DNA of 49,095 bases from Oscillospiraceae bacterium (GTDB lineage: Bacteria > Bacillota > Clostridia > Oscillospirales > CAG-272): the NCBI GenBank assembly GCA_015063485.1, contig SVUA01000011.1, positions 1 through 49,095 of the forward strand, written 5' to 3'. Under the pieces are notes generated by a model. It did no database searches. It worked only from the letters and a program-made list of their open reading frames with translations, and was not told the DNA's origin. The position numbers and the translations under genes were made by a program. Of this stretch, positions 22,172 through 30,607 are shown piece after piece. Position 1 is the first letter of the stretch, and every line of letters begins with the position of its first letter.

Positions 22172-22917
22172 TCTATCTCCATACCCTCGTAAATTTTCTT
22201 TGCCTGCTCACTCGGCTTGCGCTTTCCGTCCTCAAAGAGAAATATCGGCGCGCTTACTCTCATTCCTGCCGCTCCTCGCTTGATAGCCTCGATAAGCACC
22301 ATAGACGGCTCGGAAAGCTTGTCCGCGTGAACGAAGGTCATTCTTTTAGGCTCAAGATGATTCTCGTGCATAGCCCACATAAGCTCCGAAAGCCTATCAG
22401 GCCGATACACGCAATAAAATTTTCCGCCATGCTTTAACAGTCTGTCCGCCGCCGCGCAAAAATCGAATATTCCGCCGCAGACCTCATGCCTTGCAATATA
22501 TTTGTAATCGGAAAGATTGCGTTTGCCGCTATCTGTACGCATATACGGTGGATTCGTAAAGACAACGTCGATCTCGTATCCGAGCTTATTCGCGCTTACG
22601 TTGCGAATATCGTCTTGATACACAGTCATTTTTTCATCAAGTCTATTAAGCGACACGTTTCTCTGCGCAAGTGTCGCAAAATCTTCCTGTACCTCGAAAA
22701 CATCGATATGCGAAAATCTTTTGCGCGAAGCGCACAGTAAAGAAATTATTCCCGTACCCGTTCCAAGCTCGACCGCTCTCTGCTTTGCTCCGCCCTTCAT
22801 AAAAGCGGCGAGCAGATAGGCGTCCGTCCCGAATGTAAGTCCGTCTTTCTTCTGTATCAAAGATATATCCTCGTTTACCTCGTCAAGACGCTCTCCGTCC
22901 AAAAGCTCGATAGTCAC
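22159..22917 (-). CDS. tRNA1(Val) adenine N6-methyltransferase-like
   Basis: A 252-residue Rossmann-fold methyltransferase of the YfiC/TrmN6 family, which methylates adenine 37 of tRNA-Val in E. coli using S-adenosylmethionine. FGTDAYLLAAF near the start, ELGTGTGIISLL (motif I) and FTNPPYMR (motif IV, NPPY, the N6-adenine type) are all visible. I start it at GTG 22917, since GGGAGG lies seven bases upstream; the longer frame starts at a TTG inside the preceding terminator. It heads a three-gene operon with ttcA and an unknown gene. A terminator separates it from ferredoxin. Confidence 0.85.
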   Translation of the reverse strand: MTIELLDGERLDEVNEDISLIQKKDGLTFGTDAYLLAAFMKGGAKQRAVELGTGTGIISLLCASRKRFSHIDVFEVQEDFATLAQRNVSLNRLDEKMTVYQDDIRNVSANKLGYEIDVVFTNPPYMRTDSGKRNLSDYKYIARHEVCGGIFDFCAAADRLLKHGGKFYCVYRPDRLSELMWAMHENHLEPKRMTFVHADKLSEPSMVLIEAIKRGAAGMRVSAPIFLFEDGKRKPSEQAKKIYEGMEIEWNI

Positions 22918-22948
22918 TATCCTTCCTCCCAAAAGTTTTAATAACAAA

Positions 22949-22973
22949 GGGCTGCTGCAAAAAGCAACAGCCC
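22949..22973 (-). terminator. terminator behind ferredoxin
   Basis: Arms GGGCTGCTGC and GCAACAGCCC around AAAAA, with one G-U pair on the message. On the minus strand it is followed by TTTGTTATT. It ends the ferredoxin transcript just ahead of the methyltransferase ribosome site, and may allow some readthrough. Confidence 0.75.
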
Positions 22974-23003
22974 TGATTCCAATAAAATTGGATATGTCCG
23001 AGC

Positions 23004-23174
23004 TTATTCAGCAGCGGGAGCAGCAACAGGGCAAGCCTCTGCGCAAGCACCACACTCAATGCACTCGTCTGCATTGATCTCGTATTTGCAATCGCCCTCT
23101 TTGATAGCACTTACAGGGCAAGCTTCAGCACATGCGCCGCAAGCGATGCACTCATCAGAAATCTTGTATGCCAT
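23004..23174 (-). CDS. 2[4Fe-4S] ferredoxin
   Basis: A 56-residue clostridial ferredoxin, an electron carrier of about 6 kDa. Two cluster-binding motifs are complete: CIACGACAEACP at residues 9-20 and CIECGACAEACP at 38-49. Almost nothing else is present, apart from a short Ala-Pro tail. GGAGG is a few bases before the ATG. It has its own promoter (23243-23270) and terminator. Such ferredoxins serve pyruvate oxidoreductase, hydrogenase and many other enzymes; the TtcA-type enzyme just downstream also carries a cluster and needs electrons, but a link is inference. Confidence 0.95.
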   Translation of the reverse strand: MAYKISDECIACGACAEACPVSAIKEGDCKYEINADECIECGACAEACPVAAPAAE

Positions 23175-23220
23175 GGTAAACCTCCGTTTAAAAAATTGTT
23201 CGTTCGCCTATGTAGGTATA

Positions 23221-23270
23221 GTCGATATCTTCGACATATATAATTGTATCATATAAATTAAAAATTTCAA
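23221..23270 (-). promoter_or_regulatory. promoter of ferredoxin with a dyad
   Basis: On the minus strand TTGAAA (23270-23265), 16 bases, TACAAT (23248-23243). Just downstream lies an inverted repeat GTCGA/TCGAC (23221-23235) that may be an operator. Confidence 0.55.
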
Positions 23271-23436
23271 GAGCAAATCGAAAATTTTTTCAAATTTTTT
23301 ATTCTTTTTTTGATAAAATATAGATAAAAGCTAATTTTTTTCAAAATCCACGCCTTTTTGACATTATTACAACAACAAAAAACAGATATTTTTAGTAATC
23401 ACTAAATAAAAAAATTAATAATATTGTGAAAAGCTA

Positions 23437-23465
23437 TTGACAAAATGTGATTTTTATATTATCAT
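23437..23465 (+). promoter_or_regulatory. sigma-A promoter of the flotillin gene
   Basis: TTGACA (23437-23442), 17 bases, TATCAT (23460-23465), 34 bases before the ATG. The remainder of the gap 23271-23436 is very AT-rich and shows no other feature. Confidence 0.7.
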
Positions 23466-23499
23466 ATAAGTGTAAACCATATTTTTAGGAGGTACTATT

Positions 23500-24957
23500 A
23501 TGACCACAGCTTTGATCATTGCCGCTGTTGTAGGCGGACTTCTACTTATCATTTTCTTTGCGGGCTACTTAAAAGCTCCGCCCGATACCGCGTATATCGT
23601 AACGGGTCTTGGTAAAAAAAGAATACTTATCGGACGCGCGGGTTGGAGACTTCCCTTCTTCGAGAGAGTCGATAAGCTTTCGCTTCGCGTAATGCAGGTC
23701 GACATAAAGACCTCCGATGCTGTTCCCACAAACGAATTCATAAACGTAACGGTAGACGGCGTTGCGAACATCAAGGTATCGTCCGATCCCGTTCTCCTTC
23801 AACGTGCAGCCGAGGCTCTTCTCGGTAAAAGACAGGAGGAACTCGTTTGCCTCGTCACTCAGGTGCTTGAGGGTAACATGCGTGAGATCGTCGGTTCGGT
23901 AGGACTTAAAGAGATGGTTCAGGATCGTCAGGGTGTCGCTAAAAAGATCACTGAAAACGTTGTTCCCGATATGGAAAAGCTCGGTATTGAGGTCGTTAAC
24001 TTCAATATCCAGAATTTCAAGGACGATGCGGGAACTATCGAGAACATGGGTATCGATAACGTCGAGCAGATACGCAAGAACGCGCAGATAGCAAAGGCTA
24101 ACGCACAGCGCGATATCGCTATCGCTACGGCAAACGCGCAGGAAGAAGCAAACGCTATCAAGGTCGAGGCGGAAAAGAAGATCGCCGAGCAGAACGCTGA
24201 CCTCTCCGTTCAACAGGCAGAAATGCAGATAAAGGCGGACACGAAGAAGGCTGAAGCAGATGCGGCTTACTCCATACAGCAAGAAAATCAGCGTAAGACT
24301 ATCGAGGTAACGAAGGTCAACGCAGATATCGCCCGCCGTGAAAAAGAAGCAGAGCTTGCCGAAAAGGATATTCTCATCAGGGAAAAGAAGCTCGATGCGG
24401 AGATCCGCAAGCAAGCAGACGCTATGAAGTACGAAGCCGAGCAAAAAGCAGAGGCAGAGCTTATCAAGAAGCAGAAGGAAGCCGAGGCTATGAAGTATGA
24501 GGCTGAAGCTGAAATGATAAAGAAGCAGCGCGAGGCAGATGCCGAGAAGTATCTCGCTCTCCAACAGGCAGAGGCTCGCAAGGCAGAAGCAGCGGCTCAG
24601 CGCTTTGCTATGGAGCAAGAGGCTGAGGGTATTCGCGCTAAAGGTCTTGCCGAGGCAGAGGCTATTGAGAAAAAGGCAGAGGCTCAGAAGAAAATGGGCG
24701 AAGCTTCGGTTCTCGAAATGTATCTTGCGGCTCTTCCCGAAGTCGTCAAGAATGCGGCTGCTCCCCTTGCCTGCACCGATAAGATCGTTATGTACGGCGA
24801 TGGAAACTCCACAAAGCTCATTAAGGACGTTATGCTCAGCGCAAATCAGGTCGTTGACGGCATGAAGGAATCCACGGGTATAGACATTGGTGCTATGCTT
24901 GCGGGATTCGTAGGAGGTAAGGCGGCTTCCAATCAAAATCAAAACGATAACGCATAA
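23500..24957 (+). CDS. floT: flotillin-like SPFH-domain membrane protein
   Basis: A 485-residue flotillin (FloT/YuaG type). Residues 4-22 are a membrane segment. The SPFH/Band 7 domain follows (AYIVTGLGKKRILIGRAGWR, DAVPTNEFINVTVDGVANIK) to about 180. A long coiled coil rich in Ala, Glu and Lys (about 195-400, with QAEAR.AEA and EAEAIEKKAEAQKK) is the flotillin domain. The glycine-rich tail is typical. Flotillins gather in membrane microdomains and affect fluidity and signalling. The usual NfeD partner is not adjacent; the gene stands alone with its own promoter and terminator. GGAGG lies seven bases before the ATG. Confidence 0.9.
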   Translation: MTTALIIAAVVGGLLLIIFFAGYLKAPPDTAYIVTGLGKKRILIGRAGWRLPFFERVDKLSLRVMQVDIKTSDAVPTNEFINVTVDGVANIKVSSDPVLLQRAAEALLGKRQEELVCLVTQVLEGNMREIVGSVGLKEMVQDRQGVAKKITENVVPDMEKLGIEVVNFNIQNFKDDAGTIENMGIDNVEQIRKNAQIAKANAQRDIAIATANAQEEANAIKVEAEKKIAEQNADLSVQQAEMQIKADTKKAEADAAYSIQQENQRKTIEVTKVNADIARREKEAELAEKDILIREKKLDAEIRKQADAMKYEAEQKAEAELIKKQKEAEAMKYEAEAEMIKKQREADAEKYLALQQAEARKAEAAAQRFAMEQEAEGIRAKGLAEAEAIEKKAEAQKKMGEASVLEMYLAALPEVVKNAAAPLACTDKIVMYGDGNSTKLIKDVMLSANQVVDGMKESTGIDIGAMLAGFVGGKAASNQNQNDNA

Positions 24958-24964
24958 AACTTTC

Positions 24965-24999
24965 AACAGTTGGAGAAGTTTTTCTCCAACTGTTTTTTG
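24965..24999 (+). terminator. terminator of the flotillin gene
   Basis: Arms AACAGTTGGAGAA (24965-24977) and TTCTCCAACTGTT (24982-24994) followed by six T. The second arm and T run are repeated at 25003-25018, so two alternative 3' arms can pair with the one 5' arm. Confidence 0.9.
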
Positions 25000-25029
25000 A
25001 ATTCTCCAACTGTTTTTTGCTTTGTTTTA

Positions 25030-25058
25030 TTGACATTTTTCATTTAATGTTGTATAAT
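25030..25058 (+). promoter_or_regulatory. sigma-A promoter of the serine hydrolase gene
   Basis: TTGACA (25030-25035), 17 bases, TATAAT (25053-25058), 35 bases before the ATG. Confidence 0.85.
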
Positions 25059-25093
25059 ACAAGCGTATAAATTTTTATTTCAGGAGTACTAAC

Positions 25094-26227
25094 ATGAACT
25101 TTTCAAAGCTTGACAAATTTATGGACGAGATGACTCTGCGCGGTATTCCGGGCTGTGAACTTGCCGTTTCTTTGAACAGAGAAACGATCTACAGAAAAAG
25201 CGTTGGATACGCAGATGCGGCAAAGACGCGCCCTATGTCAGAAAGCGACATTTCTTGGATCTTTTCTTGCTCCAAGGTCATAACCTGCGTGGCTGCCATG
25301 CGTCTCGTTGAGGAAGGCAAGATATCGCTTGACGACCCCGTTTCAAAATACATTCCCGAGTTTGCGTCCCTTAAAATACTCGATAAAAAAACGAAAGTCT
25401 TGTCGGACGCAACAGTTCCCATGACCGTTGAGCATCTGTTCACTATGACGGGCGGCATGAATTACAATATCAATGCCAATACCATAAAAGAAGCCGTAAC
25501 GAATGAAAATATAACAACTCTCGATATGATAAAAGAAATGGCAAAAATGCCGCTTGATTTTGAGCCCGGTGCAAAATATCAGTATAGCCTTTGCCACGAC
25601 GTTCTTGCGGGTGTCGTTGAGGTCGTAAGCGGAATGAGATTCTCGGATTATCTGCAGAAAAACATCTTTGATCCGCTCGGAATGGTCGATATCGGATTCA
25701 GACCTACCGACGCGCAAAAGACTCGCTTCTGCGACCAATTCGTATATTCAAACGGAACGAACACCGTTGTTCAACGTGAACTCAATAATCAGTATGCGCT
25801 CTTCCCGAACTACGACAGCGGCGGAGCGGGACTCTTCTCGACTGTTGACGAATATATGAAGTTTATCACGGTTCTCGCAAACGGCGGTAAAACGCTTGAC
25901 GGATATTCTCTTCTCCGTCCCGAAACTATTGAGATGCTCGGCAAGAACCGTTTGCACGACAACGCGCTCAATAACTTTGTAAACGGACGACTTTTCGGCT
26001 ACGGCTGGGGACTTTGCGGCAGAGTTCACCGCGATCCTACCGTATCGTTGTCAAAATCTCCTGTGGGTGAGTTCGGTTGGGACGGCGCGGCAGGCGCATT
26101 CTCTATGGTAGACGCAAAGAATCATATCGCTCTGTATTTCGGAACGAATATTTTTAATTTCACATACGGTTATTATTATCTCCACCCAACGATAAGAAAT
26201 ATGGTCTACGAGGCACTTGAATCGTAA
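25094..26227 (+). CDS. class C beta-lactamase-like serine hydrolase
   Basis: A 377-residue serine hydrolase of the beta-lactamase (class C)/esterase family. The nucleophile lies in SCSK (S58, K61); YQYSLCHD around residue 157 is the Tyr motif (YxN position). The third KTG-like box is replaced by WDGAAG near residue 330, as in the esterase branch. There is no signal peptide, so it does not act on peptidoglycan outside the cell. AGGAG precedes the ATG. The substrate is unknown; esters or D-amino peptides are reasonable. Being cytoplasmic and with a changed third box, it is unlikely to be a resistance enzyme. Confidence 0.85.
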   Translation: MNFSKLDKFMDEMTLRGIPGCELAVSLNRETIYRKSVGYADAAKTRPMSESDISWIFSCSKVITCVAAMRLVEEGKISLDDPVSKYIPEFASLKILDKKTKVLSDATVPMTVEHLFTMTGGMNYNINANTIKEAVTNENITTLDMIKEMAKMPLDFEPGAKYQYSLCHDVLAGVVEVVSGMRFSDYLQKNIFDPLGMVDIGFRPTDAQKTRFCDQFVYSNGTNTVVQRELNNQYALFPNYDSGGAGLFSTVDEYMKFITVLANGGKTLDGYSLLRPETIEMLGKNRLHDNALNNFVNGRLFGYGWGLCGRVHRDPTVSLSKSPVGEFGWDGAAGAFSMVDAKNHIALYFGTNIFNFTYGYYYLHPTIRNMVYEALES

Positions 26228-26250
26228 GATCACTCAAAAAGCAACCCCCC

Positions 26251-26288
26251 AAAAAAACCCGACAGATTTAAAATCTGTCGGGGTTTTT
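26251..26288. terminator. bidirectional terminator
   Basis: Arms CCCGACAGATTT and AAATCTGTCGGG around one base (26258-26282), with A and T runs outside. It separates the serine hydrolase from the ABC exporter operon. Confidence 0.9.
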
Positions 26289-26317
26289 GCTTTTATATTA
26301 CAATTTATTTTCCACAA

Positions 26318-28192
26318 TTACGTATCAAACTGCGAATGATAAAGTGAATAATAAAATCCTTTTTGTTCCATGAGCGAATCATGGTTACCTTGCTCGATAA
26401 CGTTTCCGTCCTTAACGACGAGTATCACGTCGGCGTTTTGAATGGTAGAAAGTCTATGCGCGATAACAAAACAGGTCCTACCTTTCATAAGCGCATACAT
26501 AGCCTTCTGTATCTTCTGCTCGGTACGTGAATCGACGTTAGAGGTCGCCTCGTCAAGTATGAGCATAGGCGCATCGGCAAGCATTGCGCGTGCAATCGTG
26601 ATAAGCTGCTTATGTCCTTTCGATATATTCACTCCGTCGTCCGAAAGCACCGTATCATAACCGTTGGGAAGTCCCTCGATATAAGAATGTATATGCGCCA
26701 TTTTTGCCGCTTTTATTACTTCCTCACGACTTGCGCCCTCTCGTCCATAAGTGATATTTTCATATATAGTACCATGAAAGAGCCAAGTCTCCTGAAGCAC
26801 CATAGTGTACGCCTTACGAAGCGACTCGCGGGTAACCTCTCGTATCTCGTTTCCGTCAACGCGTATCGTTCCCGAATCAACGTCGTAAAAGCGCATTAGA
26901 AGATTTATAACAGTAGTCTTTCCCGCTCCCGTAGGTCCGACTATCGCGATAACGTTACCCTTCTTTGCGTGCATCGAAAGGTCTTTTATTATAGTCCTTT
27001 CAGGAACGTAGCCAAACTTAACGTTCTCAAGCTTAACGTCTCCCTCAACGTCGGAAAGCACGACGGCATTTTCCACGTCGGGAGTTTCGGGCTTTTCATC
27101 TATTATTGCGAATACCTTTTCGGCAGACGAGCAAGCTGACTGAAGCTCACTGATAATATTGGCAAACTCGTTTATAGGCCCTGCAAACTTTCTCGAATAC
27201 TGCACGAACGCCGAAATACCGCCAAGAGAGATAGTAAACATCGGAAGAATTGCCGCCTGCCCGCTCGCGTTTAACACAAAGAAGAGGTAAAATATACCGC
27301 CAAGCATCGTTACGAGAGACAATGACAAGTTATTGATAAAGTTTACCGTAGGACCTACCTGACAAGCGTAATATTCCGCCGCGTAATACGCCTCCACCGC
27401 TTCGTCGTTTCTCTTATCAAAGCGTGAAAGTATAACGCCCTCTCGGCTATACGCGCGGATAGTTTTCTGTCCCGAGAGCATTTCCTCGGCATAGCCGTTA
27501 AGCTCTCCGAGTTTTTGCGATCTCTTTCGAAAAAGAGGGCGCACACGGGTCGAGCGATATTTAGTATAGATTATAGACAACGGCACGGTTATAGCAAACA
27601 CGAGCAACAGCACGGGCGATATCGACGCCATCATGGCAAGTGAGCCGACAACGGTGACGACACTCGTGCATATCTGCAAAAGGTCGTGCGACAGAGACGT
27701 ATTGACCGTGTCTATATCGTAAGATATACGGCTGATTATCTCACCCGTCGCGTGTGTATCGAAAAATCCGACGGGCAATTCTGTCAAATGGTCGAAAAGC
27801 TGTTTGCGCATCGTGTAAACTATCTTTTGGCTCAATCTTACCATTGCTACCGCAAGTATGTACGACAGAAGCGCGGATACCGCGTAAAAGCCAAGCATTA
27901 TCGCGGAATATATCATAACCTTTTGAATATCCACGTTGCCTGTGCCGACGGCGATAGTATCTATCGCCTTTTGAGAAAGCTTTGGCGCGGCAAGTGCCAA
28001 AACGTTTGAAACTATCATAAGGCAAAAGCAAAGTATCACCATTCCCTTATGCATAAACAGATATTTGGATATGCGGCGAATGACCGCCATACGAGCTCCC
28101 TTTGTCTGAGGCGCATACTGCGGGGCGCTGTCCGCGCGCCTTCCCATATTTCTGCCGCCTCCCATATTTCCGCCTCTATTCAAGGAAAGCAC
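26318..28192 (-). CDS. ABC exporter half, subunit with the catalytic Glu
   Basis: A 624-residue half-transporter: a glycine-rich leader, six membrane helices (about 45-345) and an ATPase domain. Walker A is GPTGAGKTT, Walker B LILDEAT with the catalytic Glu, and the H-loop is AHRLST. The signature is ISKGHKQ in place of LSGGQ. Its gene overlaps the partner's end by 17 bases. In heterodimeric exporters such as TM287/288 one ATP site is degenerate: here it would be formed by this changed signature and the partner's Asp-for-Glu Walker B. The likely job is export of a drug, lipid or peptide across the cell membrane. It is the third gene behind DUF1934 and the partner. Confidence 0.9.
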   Translation of the reverse strand: MLSLNRGGNMGGGRNMGRRADSAPQYAPQTKGARMAVIRRISKYLFMHKGMVILCFCLMIVSNVLALAAPKLSQKAIDTIAVGTGNVDIQKVMIYSAIMLGFYAVSALLSYILAVAMVRLSQKIVYTMRKQLFDHLTELPVGFFDTHATGEIISRISYDIDTVNTSLSHDLLQICTSVVTVVGSLAMMASISPVLLLVFAITVPLSIIYTKYRSTRVRPLFRKRSQKLGELNGYAEEMLSGQKTIRAYSREGVILSRFDKRNDEAVEAYYAAEYYACQVGPTVNFINNLSLSLVTMLGGIFYLFFVLNASGQAAILPMFTISLGGISAFVQYSRKFAGPINEFANIISELQSACSSAEKVFAIIDEKPETPDVENAVVLSDVEGDVKLENVKFGYVPERTIIKDLSMHAKKGNVIAIVGPTGAGKTTVINLLMRFYDVDSGTIRVDGNEIREVTRESLRKAYTMVLQETWLFHGTIYENITYGREGASREEVIKAAKMAHIHSYIEGLPNGYDTVLSDDGVNISKGHKQLITIARAMLADAPMLILDEATSNVDSRTEQKIQKAMYALMKGRTCFVIAHRLSTIQNADVILVVKDGNVIEQGNHDSLMEQKGFYYSLYHSQFDT

Positions 28193-29900
28193 CTCCTATC
28201 TGCGAATCGCTGATCTCCTTATAAACGTCACAACTCGAAAGAAGCTCTGCATGAGTTCCCATTCCTATGATCTTTCCGTCGTCAAGCACGATAATAAGGT
28301 CGGAGTTCATTACCGAGCTTACTCGCTGCGCAACTACGATGGTGGTCGTATCCTTCATAGTCTCGCGGATACTGCGTCGGAGATTGGAATCGGTCTTATA
28401 GTCAAGAGCAGATGATGCATCATCAAGGACGAGAATATCGGGCTTTCCAGCCAAAGCGCGCGCGATAAGCAATCTCTGTTTCTGTCCACCCGAAACGTTC
28501 GTGCCCTTTGAATTGAGCATATGCTCGTATCCGTCCTCATACGCACAGATAAACTCCTTTGCCTGTGCGACAGTTGCGGCAAGGTCTACGTCGGCGTCAC
28601 TGAGCTCTCTTCCAAAGCGTATGTTTTCTCCGACAGTATCTGCCGCAATAAAATCGTTTTGCATAACTACGCCGAACATAGTGTTCAATTCGTCGTGTTC
28701 AAAGGTACGAACGTCCTTTCCGTCTATACGAATACTGCCCTTTGAAACATCATAAAAACGCATCAAAAGCTGTATAAGCGTCGTCTTTCCGCTTCCCGTC
28801 GCACCTATAATGCCGAGTGCACTGCCCTTCTTGAGCGAAAAGCTTATATTTTGGAGATTATTCTTTTTACCTATGTACGAGAACGAGACGTTGTCAAAAA
28901 CGATATATGGATCGTTTTCCTTTACGGGATACTTTTCAACCGACTCAACGGCAAGGTCGGACTCCGTACGTATTACCTCTTCGATTCGCGAAGCACTCGC
29001 CGCTCCCTTTGAATAGTTTACGAAAATTCTCGTGATTCCGAGCATAGCCATTGAGATTATAGTAAAATACTGGATAAATGCAATTATCTTACCGGGTTCT
29101 GTAAGCGCGCCGTTTACACGGAACGCTCCGACGACTATTACAGAAACGAGTCCGAGATTAAGGAAAAAGGTAACAAAAGGATTTGACGCCGCCATTACCG
29201 AACTTGCGCGTTTTTCGTCGTTAGCAAGTCCTTTGTTGGCGTGGTCGTATCTGCGACGCTCGTAATCGGTCTTTGAGAGCGCCTTGATAACGCGTATTCC
29301 CTGCGAATCCTCTCTCACTACGCGTATCATAGAATCAACCGACTTCTGCGTTTTCTTGAATAGCGGAATACCCTTTGTGGTGATTATTCCGACCGATATA
29401 CTTATAAGCGGCAGAACTATTACCATAACGAGTGTAAGTACAGGGTCAAGCGTTGCCGTTACTATGATCCCGCCAATGAGCATGATAGGTGCGCGTACGC
29501 CCATTCTCAAGCTCATTCCTACAAAATGATGCAGATTATAGGTGTCCGACGTAAGTCTTGACTCAAGGCTCGGAACGGTAAAAGCGTCTATCTGTCGCGG
29601 AGAAAGTGACATTATCTTTTCGAAAAGATTATGCCTTATTTTCTTTGTAGTATCTCTTGCTATCCTTGCAGCCATGCGGTTAGCACCGATATTCATAGCA
29701 CAGCCTATTGCGGCGCAAAGCATCATGCATATACCCCAAAAGACTATGTTTCTGACAAGTCCAAGCGGTACTACGTTATCAAGAATATGACTGAGAATAT
29801 AAGGTATCGCAAGTTCGATAAGAGTTCCAAAAGTCTTTATCGCAAGCGCTAAGATAATATAACGCTTATACGGCTTAAGATATTCAAGCAATAATTTCAT
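28176..29900 (-). CDS. ABC exporter half, subunit with degenerate Walker B
   Basis: A 574-residue half-transporter with six membrane helices (about 15-310) and an ATPase domain: Walker A GATGSGKTT, signature VSGGQKQ, Walker B LVLDDASSALD and H-loop AQRVSS. The catalytic Glu after Walker B is Asp and the switch histidine is Gln, as expected for the non-hydrolysing site of a heterodimer (TM287-like). GAGG sits across the stop of the DUF1934 gene, ten bases upstream, so the three genes form one operon. Together with the 624-residue partner it should form one exporter; the substrate is unknown. Confidence 0.9.
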   Translation of the reverse strand: MKLLLEYLKPYKRYIILALAIKTFGTLIELAIPYILSHILDNVVPLGLVRNIVFWGICMMLCAAIGCAMNIGANRMAARIARDTTKKIRHNLFEKIMSLSPRQIDAFTVPSLESRLTSDTYNLHHFVGMSLRMGVRAPIMLIGGIIVTATLDPVLTLVMVIVLPLISISVGIITTKGIPLFKKTQKSVDSMIRVVREDSQGIRVIKALSKTDYERRRYDHANKGLANDEKRASSVMAASNPFVTFFLNLGLVSVIVVGAFRVNGALTEPGKIIAFIQYFTIISMAMLGITRIFVNYSKGAASASRIEEVIRTESDLAVESVEKYPVKENDPYIVFDNVSFSYIGKKNNLQNISFSLKKGSALGIIGATGSGKTTLIQLLMRFYDVSKGSIRIDGKDVRTFEHDELNTMFGVVMQNDFIAADTVGENIRFGRELSDADVDLAATVAQAKEFICAYEDGYEHMLNSKGTNVSGGQKQRLLIARALAGKPDILVLDDASSALDYKTDSNLRRSIRETMKDTTTIVVAQRVSSVMNSDLIIVLDDGKIIGMGTHAELLSSCDVYKEISDSQIGGAFLE

Positions 29901-29910
29901 ATGCTCACCT

Positions 29911-30405
29911 CTACTTTAATATCTGCATACGGAATTTAGTACGTTCAGCACGCGCGCCTCTTATCTCAATAACGTAATCGATGTCAAGCGTTCCCATGGT
30001 CATAAGAAGATTTTCGACCTTCAAGGTTCGTACGCATATCTCAAACGGCATATAGGGAGTTTTGTATACGCAGTGGTATCTCTTCCCCGCCTCAAAGGTG
30101 AGAACGGTCGATACCGCCCCGTTTCTCGTCATGCTGACAATTCCCGACTGTGAGCGCAAGAATGATACCGTAGTGACCGAGCCTTCCATTCCCGTTGCTT
30201 CAGTTTCCTCGTAGGTCACCTCAACTCTGTCTCCGTCGTCGTAAAGCGTTCCCAAAGAATTTATCTCAATTACTTCGGGCGAATCGTCTGCGTCCTCTGC
30301 GCGTATGGTAAGCACGGCCTCCGAATCGTCTCCCGAAAACAAAGATGCCTCTACCTCGTATCTTATAGACTTTATCTTTAAACGTATCTCTTTTTTTAAA
30401 GACAT
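29911..30405 (-). CDS. DUF1934 (YwiB-like) beta-barrel protein
   Basis: A 164-residue protein of the DUF1934 family, calycin-like beta-barrels of unknown function in Firmicutes. It has the family's SLGTLY..GD.V.VTYEETE.TGMEG block (about residues 50-75), and later YHCVYKTPYMPFEI and a closing DIDYVIEIRGA. It is cytoplasmic. It is the first gene of the operon with the heterodimeric ABC exporter. The family is often near argS or spore genes, so this setting with an exporter is less usual. It has its own promoter at 30447-30475. Confidence 0.85.
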   Translation of the reverse strand: MSLKKEIRLKIKSIRYEVEASLFSGDDSEAVLTIRAEDADDSPEVIEINSLGTLYDDGDRVEVTYEETEATGMEGSVTTVSFLRSQSGIVSMTRNGAVSTVLTFEAGKRYHCVYKTPYMPFEICVRTLKVENLLMTMGTLDIDYVIEIRGARAERTKFRMQILK

Positions 30406-30446
30406 TTTACTTTTTTCTCCTGTTTGCTACAAATTTAATTATAATA

Positions 30447-30475
30447 ATTTTACCATTTTTAACGGTGATTGTCAA
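30447..30475 (-). promoter_or_regulatory. sigma-A promoter of the DUF1934-ABC operon
   Basis: On the minus strand TTGACA (30475-30470), 17 bases, TAAAAT (30452-30447), 41 bases before the ATG. Confidence 0.75.
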
Positions 30476-30544
30476 CCTTATGCAATAACAAAAAACGCAT
30501 ATCAAAAATTTTTCCAAAAATAAATATTTTTTGTAACAATTCCT

Positions 30545-30573
30545 TTGACATAGCGCTTTTTTCGTGCTATAAT
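30545..30573 (+). promoter_or_regulatory. sigma-A promoter of galT
   Basis: TTGACA (30545-30550), 17 bases, TATAAT (30568-30573), 34 bases before the ATG. Confidence 0.85.
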
Positions 30574-30607
30574 ATACTTGAATAATTTTATCCATCAGGA
30601 GAATTTC

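Noticed and set aside
23569-24966. A 465-codon open frame antisense to the flotillin gene
   Set aside because: The coiled coil uses few codons (GCA, GAA, AAG), which keeps the opposite frame open. The antisense product is Leu/Cys/Ser-rich without a domain, and no ribosome site is present.
25094-26227. Possible antibiotic-resistance beta-lactamase
   Set aside because: There is no signal peptide and the third KTG-type box is changed to WDGAAG, which fits the esterase-like branch.
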